Origin: Isotricha intestinalis
Taxonomy: Eukaryota > Ciliophora > Litostomatea > Vestibuliferida > Isotrichidae
Direction: 5' to 3'
NCBI GenBank assembly: GCA_023807065.1
Contig: JAJJLU010003691.1
Coordinates: 1 to 37,919 of the forward strand
DNA length: 37,919 nt
Of the stretch, positions 20,068 through 30,484 are shown one piece after another (position 1 is the stretch's first letter; the number at the start of each line of letters is the position of its first letter). The notes under the pieces were generated by a model. That model ran no database searches. It was not told the DNA's origin and worked only from the letters and a program-made list of their open reading frames with translations. Position numbers and translations under genes: made by a program.

Positions 20068-21107
20068 ATGTCAATTCAATTAGAAAATAATTTAACTTTA
20101 GAAAGAGTAATTTCAGAAAGTTTCATATGTGAAAATTCTCTTTTTTCAAAATTAAAATCGAACTTTATAAAAAATAAAAGTTTATATTCAAAAGAGGATT
20201 TAGAAAAAATTAATGAATACATTACAAAGTAATTAATTAAAAATTTTTTTAATTATTTTAGTATATTAGAAAAGAAATTTCAAAGTGCAAAAGAAGTTTG
20301 TGAAATAATTCAGAATTTTATCTTAGTTTCTAAATATAATTTAAAAAGAATTAATAGTCAGAATTATAATTTAATTACTTTTTGTTGTTCTTGTGTTTCT
20401 AGAAAAATACCTTTGAAAAAAAAGAAAAAATCAGTTAATAATTTAACAGTTAAGAACTCTCAAAATGAAAATTTAAATAAAAGAAAAATTAAAAGAATTA
20501 ATATTGATGGATGTCCTTTTAAACTTAAATTCATATATAATCAAGAAGGAAATTTTTTCAGTTTTAAATACAGTAAATTTTTGGTTCATAATCATTTACC
20601 AAATTCAAACAGTGAAAAAGTAAGATATTTAATTTTCCTTTTTTTTTCACCTTTTTTTTGTTCTCTCTTTTTTTCAAAAAAAAAAGCATTTAATATTATT
20701 ATATATTCTTATATAATCTATTTTAGAAATTTCCAATTTTTTATAAAAATATCAAATTTCCAGTTTTTGTTCTTTTTGATATATTCAATTATATTATTTA
20801 TCATCCTGAAATTAATTCAAAAAAAGTTTCCACTTTCAAAGATTTAAGATTAAGGTTAATTAAAGAATATTCTTTATTATATGATTATCCAATTAAAATT
20901 AAAACTATAGTAAAAAAAAAATTAAATCATTTTATTTCTGCTTTGATTAATTTAAAAAATTCAACTTTTCAAAAATTAAATATTTATCAAGATGATAATA
21001 ATGAATATATTCTTCGAATTTTAATTAAATCTTTTCTTAAAAAAACTCCTTCTTCTTATTTAAGACTTGAAAATATTCAAGAATTAATTGAAAAATATAA
21101 TTATTAA
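20068..21107 (+). CDS. FAR1-like (WRKY-GCM1 class) zinc-finger protein, three exons
   Basis: Exons are 20068-20228, 20262-20619 and 20727-21107; introns are 33 nt (20229-20261) and 107 nt (20620-20726), both GT..AG. Joined, they give 299 residues with no internal stop. The central part matches the FAR1/MULE-type DNA-binding zinc finger: a helix with FQSAKEVCEIIQNFI (from residue 60), Cys95/96/98 in FCCSCVSRK, a basic stretch, GCPFKLKF with Cys138, and a final HNH (163-165) in LVHNHLP. The pattern Cys..Cys..His-x-His is the metal site. Such domains occur in transcription factors and in Mutator-like transposases; no DDE transposase core is visible in the 134 residues that follow, so a domesticated or stand-alone regulator is likelier. 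A shorter intact frame inside intron 2 is a by-product. Confidence 0.8.
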
Positions 21108-21313
21108 ATTATCATTTTATATGAATAGTTAATCTATTTTCTTTTTAAAAATTTTAAATGTTTGTAAAAAGTTGGAGTGAAAAAAATTGTTTATGAATAG
21201 AAAAAAAAGTTTAAATTTTATTCTTAAATTTCTTTAAGAATAAATATTATTATGTAATATAAATAATAGTTTAAAAAAAATATATAAATATTTTCTTTTA
21301 TTATATATTAATT

Positions 21314-21416
21314 TTATAAATCTAAAATGTCAATCATTTCAAAAGGTTCTTCATTTTTTTTTGGATTTGTAATAAAATCAGGAATTTTATAAACTCCACT
21401 TTTATTATTATTATTT

Positions 21417-21448
<32 letters not shown>

Positions 21449-22757
21449 TTCATCTTCATCTTCTTCATCTTTTTCTTCAATTTTATTTTGTTCTTTATTA
21501 AAACAATTAATAGAACAGAATTTTTTATCTCCTTTTAAAACCGCATTATTCTTAAGAAATTTTTTATTACAAAAAGAACAATTGATTAAATTTTGATTTT
21601 TAAAATGATTTAAGCAATTTTCAGAGCAAAAATACTTTTGATCGTAATTTAAAGGATATGCTTTTTCTAATCTTTTAAAGCAATTCCAACAAGCTCTTCC
21701 AATACATAATTCAGGTAAATATTGTTCATCATCTTTAAAATCATTAGCTTGATCAGAGAATAAATTAAAATTATTTAAATTTAAAAAGTCACTTCCTCCA
21801 ATTTCAAATAAAAATTTTTTAGGATTAATAACAGTATTTTCAGTATTATTAGTAGTAATACTTTTAATACTTTTATCTAATTTAATATTATCATTATCAT
21901 CATTATTAATATTTTTTCCTGCATTTCTAAATTCTTCAACAGCTTTTTTAAATAATTCACTTTGAATTCTTTCATTTTCTTCAAAATCAAAATTTTCATT
22001 TTTTAAATCATTATTATCATCACATTGAATTCCAAATTCTCCATTAAATTCTTCTAAAGGAACATTTTTCATTTCTTCTATTCTTTCTAAAATAATTTTT
22101 CTATTTTTCTCATTTATTGACATATTTATTAAATCTTTCTTTGTTAAATTTTCTATTTGATTCTTTGAATATATTTTATTCTTAACAAATATATTAAATA
22201 ATTCTGGTAAATTTACATTGTCTAAAAATTCTTTTATATCATGATATTGATAATTTTTTTCTCTTTCTACTATTTTATTAAATGTTATTTCATTTTCTTC
22301 ATTTTCCTCATTTTCAAAATCAAATAATGATAATGATTTACTTATATTTAAACTTCTTGATAATTTATTAGTATTATCTTTTTTATTATTATTATCTTTT
22401 TTATTGTTGTTATTATTATTATTATTTATTATGTTATTTATTCTTAATGCATCTATTGAAAATTTTTCTGTTTTTGTTGTTATTTTTTTTAAAGGAACTG
22501 TATTTTTTAAAAAATTTTTTTTTTCATTTTTTTCGTTTTTTATGTTTTTTTGATATTTTATACTTCCGTTTTTCTTCATTACTGGTGGTAAAGGAGTTTT
22601 TACTTCAAGTCTCTTTTTTATATTTGAGGTTGTTTCTCCTAAGGAAGATTGAGTATTTCTTAATTCATCTATTATTTTCTTTTCTTTATCCTATTTTCTA
22701 TTAAATTTTCTATTTTACATGATATATTTTTCTTGTTTTACTTGATAAGGGATTCAT
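21314..22757 (-). CDS. SAM-domain protein with C-terminal MYM/TRASH-like zinc fingers, two exons
   Basis: Exons are 22719-22757 (MNPLSSKTRKIYH) and 21314-22690 around a 28-nt GT..AG intron, giving 471 residues. The frame is open across the join, so this start is preferred to the internal ATG at 22577-22579, which would drop 50 residues. Residues about 162-221 resemble a SAM domain (YHDIKEFLDNVNLPELFNIF ... LINMSINEKNRKIILERI). Near residue 345 begins a Cys cluster of paired fingers: CWNCFKRLEKAYP, KYFCSENCLNHF, INCSFCNKKFL, KKFCSINCF, typical of MYM/TRASH-type Zn binding. Asn- and acid-rich linkers separate the parts. SAM domains mediate oligomerisation; the fingers may bind protein or nucleic acid. 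Function is unknown. It diverges from the GTPase gene over only 83 bp. Confidence 0.8.
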
Positions 22758-22840
22758 TATTTTTTATATATTTATTTTAAAATTACTTTTTAAAATTTTA
22801 TATTTATTTTAATAAATTAATTTAATTATATTTTATTAAA

Positions 22841-23573
22841 ATGTTTTCCTTAATTTCAGGATTTTTAAATTGGTATTTTCAAAAACCAACATTGAAAGTA
22901 TTAATAATAGGAGAAGAAAATTCAGGAAAAACAGTAAAATAGAATTAATTAATTGAATTAGACTTATTTAGAACAATTAAAATATATATATACAGGTCAT
23001 GCAACTCCTTTAGAATATATTCTTCCTACTTCAGGATTAAATTGTATTAATAAATTTATAAATAAATAGTCAGTGAGTAAATTTAAAGTAAAAATCAAAA
23101 TTAAAAAAAATAATTTTAGTATAATAATATTGAATTACAATTTTGGGATTTATCAGGAAAAGAATCTTTAAGAAAATTATGGGAAAAATATTATGATGAT
23201 ATTGATGGAATGATTTATATGATTGATTGTTCTTCTAAACATTTAGAAAAGTCTATTGAAATATTAAGTAAGTTTAATAATTTAATTTATTTAAGATAAT
23301 GTTTTAAATTCAACTTTAATTTTAAAAAGTGAAATTCCTATTATGATTCTAATTAATAAAAATGATTTATTTGAATTAGATAATAATAGATTAAAATCTA
23401 TTTATAATTCTATTAATTATCCTGTTTTAGAAAAAAAAGCTTTTATTGTTAAAGATATTAGTGCTTTGAAATGCTTGAAATTAAAAGAAAGTTTAGAATG
23501 GTTATTTAATGCAATGATTGAAAATAGTAAATATGATCCTATTGAAGAGAAAAATAGTAATAATTTAGTTTAA
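22841..23573 (+). CDS. ARFRP1: ARFRP1-like small GTPase, four exons, in-frame TAG
   Basis: Exons are 22841-22933, 22962-about 23072, 23120-23267 and 23296-23573. Introns 1 and 3 are both 28 nt, GT..AG. The product aligns along its length with ARFRP1/yeast Arl3, which works at the trans-Golgi: MFSLISGFLNWYFQK start (no Gly2), P-loop GEENSGKT, TYLEQLK, PTSGLN, FWDLSGKE, KYYDDIDGMIYMID, NKND at the base-recognition site. Two oddities stand out. Switch II reads WDLSGKE where family members have WDLGGQE, so the catalytic Gln is Lys. An in-frame TAG lies at 23067-23069 just before intron 2, whichever of two donors (23073 or 23088; acceptor 23119) is used. Either an unrecognised splice, readthrough, a sequencing error or decay explains it; the remainder looks conserved. 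Confidence 0.82.
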
Positions 23574-23989
23574 AAAATTTATTATTTTATTTCAATTGAC
23601 TTTTAAAAAGAATCATTAATCTCAAAAAAAAATTGTTTATTTTTATTTTTTTTTAATGTTAACTTTAAAGAAAAAATAATATAATATAATATTTAAAAAA
23701 TCTCTTTTTATTGTCTATTATTATTATTATTAATATATAATTTATATTTTCTTTAACATTAAATAATTTATAAATTCAATCATTCATATTATATATTTAC
23801 ATTTATATTATTATTATTATTTAATTGATTTTCATTATATATTATTATTTAAATTCTTATTTGGAACATTCTTATTATTATTAAATGCAATTAAATATAT
23901 TAAATATAATAATGAAATATACTTTTTTTAAATAATTTAAATCAATTTTTGAAGAAATTTTTTTTCTAAATAATAAATATATTAATTAA
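23574..23989. other. Intergenic spacer, no feature seen
   Basis: About 415 bp of A/T-rich sequence with short ATT runs between the GTPase gene and the giant coiled-coil gene. No reading frame or RNA signal was recognised. It must hold the 3' end of the former and the promoter of the latter. Confidence 0.55.
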
Positions 23990-26900
23990 ATGAAAAAGAA
24001 TGATGGCAAAAATTCTTTAAAAAAAGTGCCAACAAATAGACCAAATATTCCCAAAAATATGATAGATAATATTTCAATAAATTCAAATTTTGCATTTGAC
24101 ACAGAATTTATTTCTTATATAAATAAATTATCATATTCCATAAAATCATTTTATAAATGTAACAATCAAAATTTTATTCAAATTAAATCCTATATTAATT
24201 CTCAATGTCAAAATAATGAAAATAACAATATAATAACCCCATTTAAAAATTTAGAAATATCATTTTCAACATTTTATTTAAATGCAAAAAGTATATTTAA
24301 AAAAATGAAAAATTACCATAATGAATTTATAGGAAATACATTAAATTCAAATAGAAGAAACGAAATAAAAGAAAGAATAAGTTCATTAGAAATAAATAAA
24401 AAAAATTCAAATATTAAAATGCCAGTAACTCCACCAAAAAGAGGAAATGAAAGTTTAAAAAAAATAAATAAAACAATGACAATTACTGAAGAAAATGTTG
24501 GAAATAATAATAAAGGGAAAAATAGAGAAAATAATAAAAATTTATCTCATAAAAAAGATTTAAGGAAAATTAGAACTCCTAAAAAAAGTTCTTATGAAAA
24601 TTATATTAATAACACAGTTTATAATAATCATAATAATTTTAATTTAAGTAATGATAATAATAATAATAATAATAATACTTTATCTATTAATGCAAATTGT
24701 TCAATTCAAAAAAATATTTTACAATATGAAGAAAGAATAAAAAATTTAGAAAAAGAATGTAATAAATATAAAAAGAATTTAAATAACTTTTCTAATGAAG
24801 TAAATCATTTTTTAATTAATTTAAGACAATATCAAAAAAGTATAATAGGGAAAATTCCAGAAAATTTAAAAACTTCTTTTGAAAATGAAAGAAATGATTT
24901 AAGTAAAATATGTTTAAATTATTTAAAACTTTTTCAAAATGAAAATTATTCAACAATAAGTAATTCAAGTAGAAATAGTAATAATTTTAAATGTGCTTCA
25001 ATGAATAATATTTTTAAAAAAAATGAAGATAATAATTCTTCAATTGATGATAATAAATTACTTTTAGAAAATGAAAAAATAACTTCAGAGTTAAATTCAT
25101 TAACAATTGAAAATATGAAATTAAAAAATGAAATATATTCTTTAAAAAAAAATAAAATAAAAATAAAAGTAGATAATAATGAAAATGAAGATAATAATAT
25201 GATAATAAATTTAAATAATTTAATTGATGAATTAAAAGAAAATAATGATAAATTAATACAAGAAAAAAATACTTTGTCCAATAAAATAATAAAATTAAAG
25301 AAAGAAAATGAAGAATTAAAAAATGAAATAATAGAAATAAACGAATTAGAAAATGGGAAATTAAATAATTCAATATCAATAAATAAATCAAAATTATATG
25401 AAAATCAATTAAATAAAAAAAGTATAGAAACAAATAAAGAAAATAAAGAAAATTATTTAAATATTATTTCTCAATATGAAATGAAAATGAAACAAAATTC
25501 AAACAAGGAAAAAATAATGAGAAATAAATATGAAGAAGAAATAAAGAAATTAAAAGAAATAAATCAAAATTTAAAAAATAATAATTTTTCAAAAATAAAT
25601 GATGATATAGAAATTGAAAATGCTTCTTTAAAAAAAGAAATATTATCCTTAAAAGAAAAAGTTTTAAAAAGTCAAAATGGAAATAATTTAATTAAACCTG
25701 AAGAAAAAATAAAAGAATTAAATATTAAAAATGATAAATTAAAAAAAGCTTTATATGAATCAATAAAAAAAACAGATGAACAAAAAGAAAATTATTCAAT
25801 TATTATTGAATCAAAAGAAAAAGAAATTATTCTTTTAAAAGAACAAATAAAAAATATTCAAACTAAACAAAATGAAAAAATAAATTTTGAAATTGAGAAA
25901 ATTAAAAAAGAATACGATGAAATAATTATTGAAAAGGATATTTTAATATCTAAATTAAATTCAAAAATTAATTCTTTCCCAATTGAAAATGGAATATCGA
26001 TTAAAGAAAAAGAAAATGAAAAAGATATTTTAATTAATAATTTAAAAAAAGAAAATTTAGATTTAAATAAAAAAAATGAATCTCTAAAAAAAATAAAAGA
26101 AGAAAAAGAAAAAATAGAAATTGAAAATAATAATAAAGATAATATAATAAGTTTATTAAGAAATCAAATAAATAATGAAAAAAATGGACAAGATATTTTT
26201 TTTAATAATGAAGAAATAAATAATTTAAAAAAAGAAATAAATAAATTAAATAAAGATTTAAAATCAAATAAAGATAATTTAGAACAATTAAAAAAAAATA
26301 ATTCAGAATTATTAAATTTAAATAAAGATTTAAATGAAGAAAATAAAAACTTAACAAATAAATATGAAAAATTATCTGAACAACAAAAAAATTCTTCAAT
26401 GAAAAACTTAGAAAAAGAAGAAAAAATAGAAAAATTAAATCAAGAAATAAAAAAATTAAATGAAAAATTAAATGAAAAAAATCAAATAAATAAATTAAAA
26501 GAAGAAAATGAAAAAAAAGAATTTTTAAATAAAACTATAATAAAACTTGAAAAAACTATAATTGAAAATAGAGAAGAAACAATTAAATTAGAATATGAAA
26601 AAAAAATAAAAGAAATGAAAAATTTAATTGAAAATTTAAATAATGATAAAAATAAATTAGAAGAAATTTATATTAAAGAAAAAAATAAATTAAAAACTGA
26701 TTTTGAAAATTTAGAATTAAAGAATAATTTACTTTTAAAAGATAATGAAAATGTAAAAATAAAAAATGAAGAATTAATATTAAGAATAAATAATATTGAA
26801 AAAGAAAAAGAAGAAAAAGAAAAAAATGTAAAAAATGAAATGAATAAATTAAATAAAGAATATGAAAAATTAAAAAATAATTTTCAAAGTTTAGAAAATA

Positions 26901-29900
26901 TTTCTAATTTTGATAAAGGATTAATAGAAAATATGAAAATTTTAATAAATAAATCCGATGAGAAAAATAAAAATTCCGAAATTCAAATTTCTAATTTAAA
27001 TAATCAAATAATTAAATTATTAGAAACTAATAAAAAATTAGAAGAAGAAAAAAATAATATAAAAAATGAATATAATACTTTAAATTTAGATAATGAAAAA
27101 AATAAAAATGAAAATAAGAAATTAAAAGATTTAAATGATAAAATATCAAATAAAAATTTAGAAAATGAAATGACGAAAAAAAAAATAGAAAATGAAAATT
27201 TAAAATTAAAAGAAGAATTATCTTTAATTAAAAAAGAAAAAGAAAATTTAAATTTATTAAATTCTGAAAATTTAAACAAGATAAATTTAAATGAAGAAAA
27301 AAATAATAAATTAAATATTGAAAAAGAAAATTTAAATAAAAGGAATATTGCTTTAATTCAAGAATTAAAAAATTATAAAATTGTTCAAGAAAGTTCTTCT
27401 AAATTAATTAATTCTTTAACAAAAGAAAATAATGAATATAAAGAAACTAATCAAATATTAATTAAAGAAAAACAAGAATTAGAAGATAATTTTAATAATT
27501 TAAATTTAGAAAAAAAAACTTTATTCTTTGAAATAGAAAAAAATAAAAAAAATTATTTAACTTTTAAAATAGAAAATTCTTTTCTTTCTTTTTATTCTGA
27601 TTATCAATTAAAAAAAAAATTAGAGTTTTTAAATGAAGAAAAAGAAAAAATAATAAAAGAAAATGAAAAATTAAAATATGGAAATAAAATTTTAATTTCT
27701 GAAAATGAAAATTTTGAAAGTGAAAAAAATAAATTAGAAGAAATTATTAATAATAATAAAGAAGAATTAAAAAATTTAGATAATTACATTAAAATAAATG
27801 ATTCACTCAAAAAAGAAAATGAACTTTTAAAAAAAGAAAAAGTTAATTTAATTAAAACAAGTGATTTTATTAATAAATCTAATGAAAAGTTAAAAAAAGA
27901 GTTTTTATCTTTAGAAAATGAAAAAAATAAAATTAAAAAAGATTATTTAAATTTAAATGAAAATTTAAATAAAGAAAATAATAAATTGAAAAATAAAAAT
28001 GAAGAATTAATTTTAGAAATAAATAATTTAAAAAATCAAATTAATTTAGAAGAAGAAATAAAAGAAAATAATAACAATGAATTAATTGAAAAAAATAAGA
28101 ATTTAATTAATGATAATAATTTATTAAAAAATAATATTGAAAATATTTTAAAAGAAAAAAAAGAATTAAATGATATTTTAATTAAATTAAAAGAAAATAA
28201 TGAAATAATAATAAAAGAAAAAGAAGAATTAAGTTTAGATATAAATAATATAAGAAATAATAATGAAAAAAATATAAAAGAAAAAGAAGAAATATTAAAT
28301 AATATAAAAGAAGAAAAAGAAAATTTAAATAAAGAATTATTAGATTTAAATGTAATATTAAATAATTTAAAAAAAGAAAATGAAGAATTAAATATTGAAT
28401 TACATAAATTAGAAGAAGAAAAAAAAGAATTGAAAGAAGAAAATGAAAAAAAAATAGAAAATTTAATTAATAAAAATAATCTTAGAATAGAAGATTTAAA
28501 TGAAAAATTTTTTAATCTTGAAAATACAATAATTGAAAAAGAAAAATTAATAGAAGAAAAAAATAAAGAAATAAAAGATTTAAATAATGAAATAGAAGAA
28601 ATAAAAAAAGAAAATTTAAAAAATGAAAAAAATTTAAATGAAAAAATAAATAAATTAGAATTAAAAAACAAAAAATTAATTGAAGAAAATTTAAAAATAA
28701 AAAAAGAAGAAGAAGAAAATAAAAAAGAAATAGAAGAATTAAATAAAGAATGTGATTTATTAGAAGAAGAAAATGAAAAACAAAATAAAAATATAGAATC
28801 AATGAATATAAAATATAATAAATTAAATGAAAAATATAATAATTTAAATGAAGAAAATAATAATAATCAAAAAGAAAATAAAAAATTAAAGAATGAAATA
28901 AATGAATTAAAAAAACAAAATAAAAAAAATGATTTAGAAATAAAAAATAAAGAAGAACAAATAAAACAATTAAATAAAACAATTATTGAAACAAATGAAA
29001 AAATAAAAGAAACCAAACAAAAAAATAATGAATTATTAGAAAAAATAAGAGATTTAAATGAAAATTTAAGAAAGAAAGAAAAAGAAATAGGAAAATTAAA
29101 TAAATATATTGATGAAAATGAGAAATTACTTTCTCAATATGAAGATGATATAAAAGAAGAAAAAAAAATTAATGTTACTTTAAATGAAAAAATAACATTT
29201 TTAGAAAATGAAAAAACTCAAATTGATAATATTTCTAAAATATTAGATGATGATATTAATCAAAAGAATAAAAGAACAATTGCAAGATTAAGTAGAAAAA
29301 TAGAAGATTATGAAAAAAATATTATTGAGAAAGAAAATAAAATTAATGAATTAGAAGAAGAAATAAAAAAATTAAATAAAGAACAAAATAATTTAAATCA
29401 TTCAAATTCACTTTCTAAATATTCTAAAATAAAAACAGTACCAAGATTATCTCAAAGAGAAAGAGAAAAATTAAAAGAAAAAGAAATAAATAAAATTAAT
29501 AATAATAATGAAATAGAAATAACTCCTGAAGATTATGATATAATTAAAGTATATAAATATGGTAAAAAATTAAAATGGTATTTATTTAAATTAAAAGAAG
29601 AAAATGATGAAAATTATGATAATTACATTTGGAAACCAATAAAAAATAGAAGAGATTATAATTTATTTACTGATATTCCCAAAAATGATTCTTTTGAATT
29701 ACAAAAGCAAATAAATAATCTTGAATTAGAAAATAAAGATTTAACTGATAAATTACAAAAAAAAGAAGGTGATTATAATAGATTAAGTGTTAATTTTGCT
29801 AAATTATTTAATAGAAAAAAAAATGATGAAAGAGATCCTGATAAACTAATTGAAACAATTGATCAATTAAAGAAAGAAAATAAAAATTTAAATAATCAAA

Positions 29901-30226
29901 TTAATAAATTTAAAGAAGAAGAAAATGTTATTGGTATTTCTTTTATTGAAGATGATTTAGAAAGTCCTCAATTTATTGATGAATTAAATTTTGATGAATT
30001 AATTGATAATTTAAGTGATAATGGTATTTTTACTTATATTGGTGATAAAAAAGAATATAATTTTAAAAAAAAATTAAAAACTTCTATTGATGGTTTAATG
30101 GCTCAAATTAATATTAATCAAAATATTAAATTAACTTTAGCTTCTATTTTGAAATTGTTAAATTTATCTGATGATGAAATTTATGAATTAATTGGGAAAT
30201 ATAGGTTTGAAGAAAAAAGAAAATAA
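23990..30226 (+). CDS. Giant coiled-coil protein (2078 residues)
   Basis: An intronless 6.2-kb gene. After a basic, Asn-rich head of about 200 residues (including PVTPPKRG and RKIRTPKKSSYENY, possible proline-directed phosphorylation sites), nearly everything from residue 230 to about 1810 is continuous heptad coiled coil, dominated by Lys, Glu, Asn and Leu. The C-terminal 240 residues differ: ITPEDYDIIKVYKYGKKLKW and WYLFKLKEE, then IWKPIKNRRDYNLF, a short coiled coil, and an acidic globular end with FDELIDNLSDNGIFTYIG and LLNLSDDEIYELIGKYRF. This tail is the likeliest binding module but was not recognised. Golgin, nuclear-basket and basal-body/ciliary linker proteins look like this; none can be chosen. 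Low codon variety in the coil makes the opposite strand full of spurious frames. Confidence 0.88.
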   Translation: MKKNDGKNSLKKVPTNRPNIPKNMIDNISINSNFAFDTEFISYINKLSYSIKSFYKCNNQNFIQIKSYINSQCQNNENNNIITPFKNLEISFSTFYLNAKSIFKKMKNYHNEFIGNTLNSNRRNEIKERISSLEINKKNSNIKMPVTPPKRGNESLKKINKTMTITEENVGNNNKGKNRENNKNLSHKKDLRKIRTPKKSSYENYINNTVYNNHNNFNLSNDNNNNNNNTLSINANCSIQKNILQYEERIKNLEKECNKYKKNLNNFSNEVNHFLINLRQYQKSIIGKIPENLKTSFENERNDLSKICLNYLKLFQNENYSTISNSSRNSNNFKCASMNNIFKKNEDNNSSIDDNKLLLENEKITSELNSLTIENMKLKNEIYSLKKNKIKIKVDNNENEDNNMIINLNNLIDELKENNDKLIQEKNTLSNKIIKLKKENEELKNEIIEINELENGKLNNSISINKSKLYENQLNKKSIETNKENKENYLNIISQYEMKMKQNSNKEKIMRNKYEEEIKKLKEINQNLKNNNFSKINDDIEIENASLKKEILSLKEKVLKSQNGNNLIKPEEKIKELNIKNDKLKKALYESIKKTDEQKENYSIIIESKEKEIILLKEQIKNIQTKQNEKINFEIEKIKKEYDEIIIEKDILISKLNSKINSFPIENGISIKEKENEKDILINNLKKENLDLNKKNESLKKIKEEKEKIEIENNNKDNIISLLRNQINNEKNGQDIFFNNEEINNLKKEINKLNKDLKSNKDNLEQLKKNNSELLNLNKDLNEENKNLTNKYEKLSEQQKNSSMKNLEKEEKIEKLNQEIKKLNEKLNEKNQINKLKEENEKKEFLNKTIIKLEKTIIENREETIKLEYEKKIKEMKNLIENLNNDKNKLEEIYIKEKNKLKTDFENLELKNNLLLKDNENVKIKNEELILRINNIEKEKEEKEKNVKNEMNKLNKEYEKLKNNFQSLENISNFDKGLIENMKILINKSDEKNKNSEIQISNLNNQIIKLLETNKKLEEEKNNIKNEYNTLNLDNEKNKNENKKLKDLNDKISNKNLENEMTKKKIENENLKLKEELSLIKKEKENLNLLNSENLNKINLNEEKNNKLNIEKENLNKRNIALIQELKNYKIVQESSSKLINSLTKENNEYKETNQILIKEKQELEDNFNNLNLEKKTLFFEIEKNKKNYLTFKIENSFLSFYSDYQLKKKLEFLNEEKEKIIKENEKLKYGNKILISENENFESEKNKLEEIINNNKEELKNLDNYIKINDSLKKENELLKKEKVNLIKTSDFINKSNEKLKKEFLSLENEKNKIKKDYLNLNENLNKENNKLKNKNEELILEINNLKNQINLEEEIKENNNNELIEKNKNLINDNNLLKNNIENILKEKKELNDILIKLKENNEIIIKEKEELSLDINNIRNNNEKNIKEKEEILNNIKEEKENLNKELLDLNVILNNLKKENEELNIELHKLEEEKKELKEENEKKIENLINKNNLRIEDLNEKFFNLENTIIEKEKLIEEKNKEIKDLNNEIEEIKKENLKNEKNLNEKINKLELKNKKLIEENLKIKKEEEENKKEIEELNKECDLLEEENEKQNKNIESMNIKYNKLNEKYNNLNEENNNNQKENKKLKNEINELKKQNKKNDLEIKNKEEQIKQLNKTIIETNEKIKETKQKNNELLEKIRDLNENLRKKEKEIGKLNKYIDENEKLLSQYEDDIKEEKKINVTLNEKITFLENEKTQIDNISKILDDDINQKNKRTIARLSRKIEDYEKNIIEKENKINELEEEIKKLNKEQNNLNHSNSLSKYSKIKTVPRLSQREREKLKEKEINKINNNNEIEITPEDYDIIKVYKYGKKLKWYLFKLKEENDENYDNYIWKPIKNRRDYNLFTDIPKNDSFELQKQINNLELENKDLTDKLQKKEGDYNRLSVNFAKLFNRKKNDERDPDKLIETIDQLKKENKNLNNQINKFKEEENVIGISFIEDDLESPQFIDELNFDELIDNLSDNGIFTYIGDKKEYNFKKKLKTSIDGLMAQININQNIKLTLASILKLLNLSDDEIYELIGKYRFEEKRK

Positions 30227-30484
30227 TAATTTTTTTTTTGGCTTTTTTTTAAAGTTATTTTTTATTATTATATATTTTATTTTAAATTTATTATATTTTT
30301 TTTTTAAGAATTTTCTCATTTAAAATGAAATAACTATATTAAGAAATTTTATCCTAATTTTATTGACCATTAATATTCGTTTTAATCTTGAATTATATGA
30401 AAAAAAAAGAATAAATTAATTCAAAAATAATGATTAAATAAATAAAATTTCTATTTTAAAAGAATAAAAAATTAAAAAAAATAA

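Noticed and set aside
20413..20847. A 144-residue gene with hydrophobic tail at 20413-20847
   Set aside because: Its tail is translated intron 2 of the FAR1-like gene; splicing gives a coherent longer protein.
23067..23069. TAG as a sense codon (Gln) in this genome
   Set aside because: Sense use would explain the GTPase, and TAG-terminated genes do meet another stop soon after. But long proteins with many Gln (2078, 1610 and 754 residues) use no in-frame TAG at all, so general reassignment is unlikely. Kept only as one option for that site.
24946..28982. Long minus-strand frames opposite the coiled-coil gene
   Set aside because: They read as Phe/Leu/Ser-rich strings that are the mirror of Lys/Glu/Asn heptads, and several overlap each other. 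They are antisense by-products.
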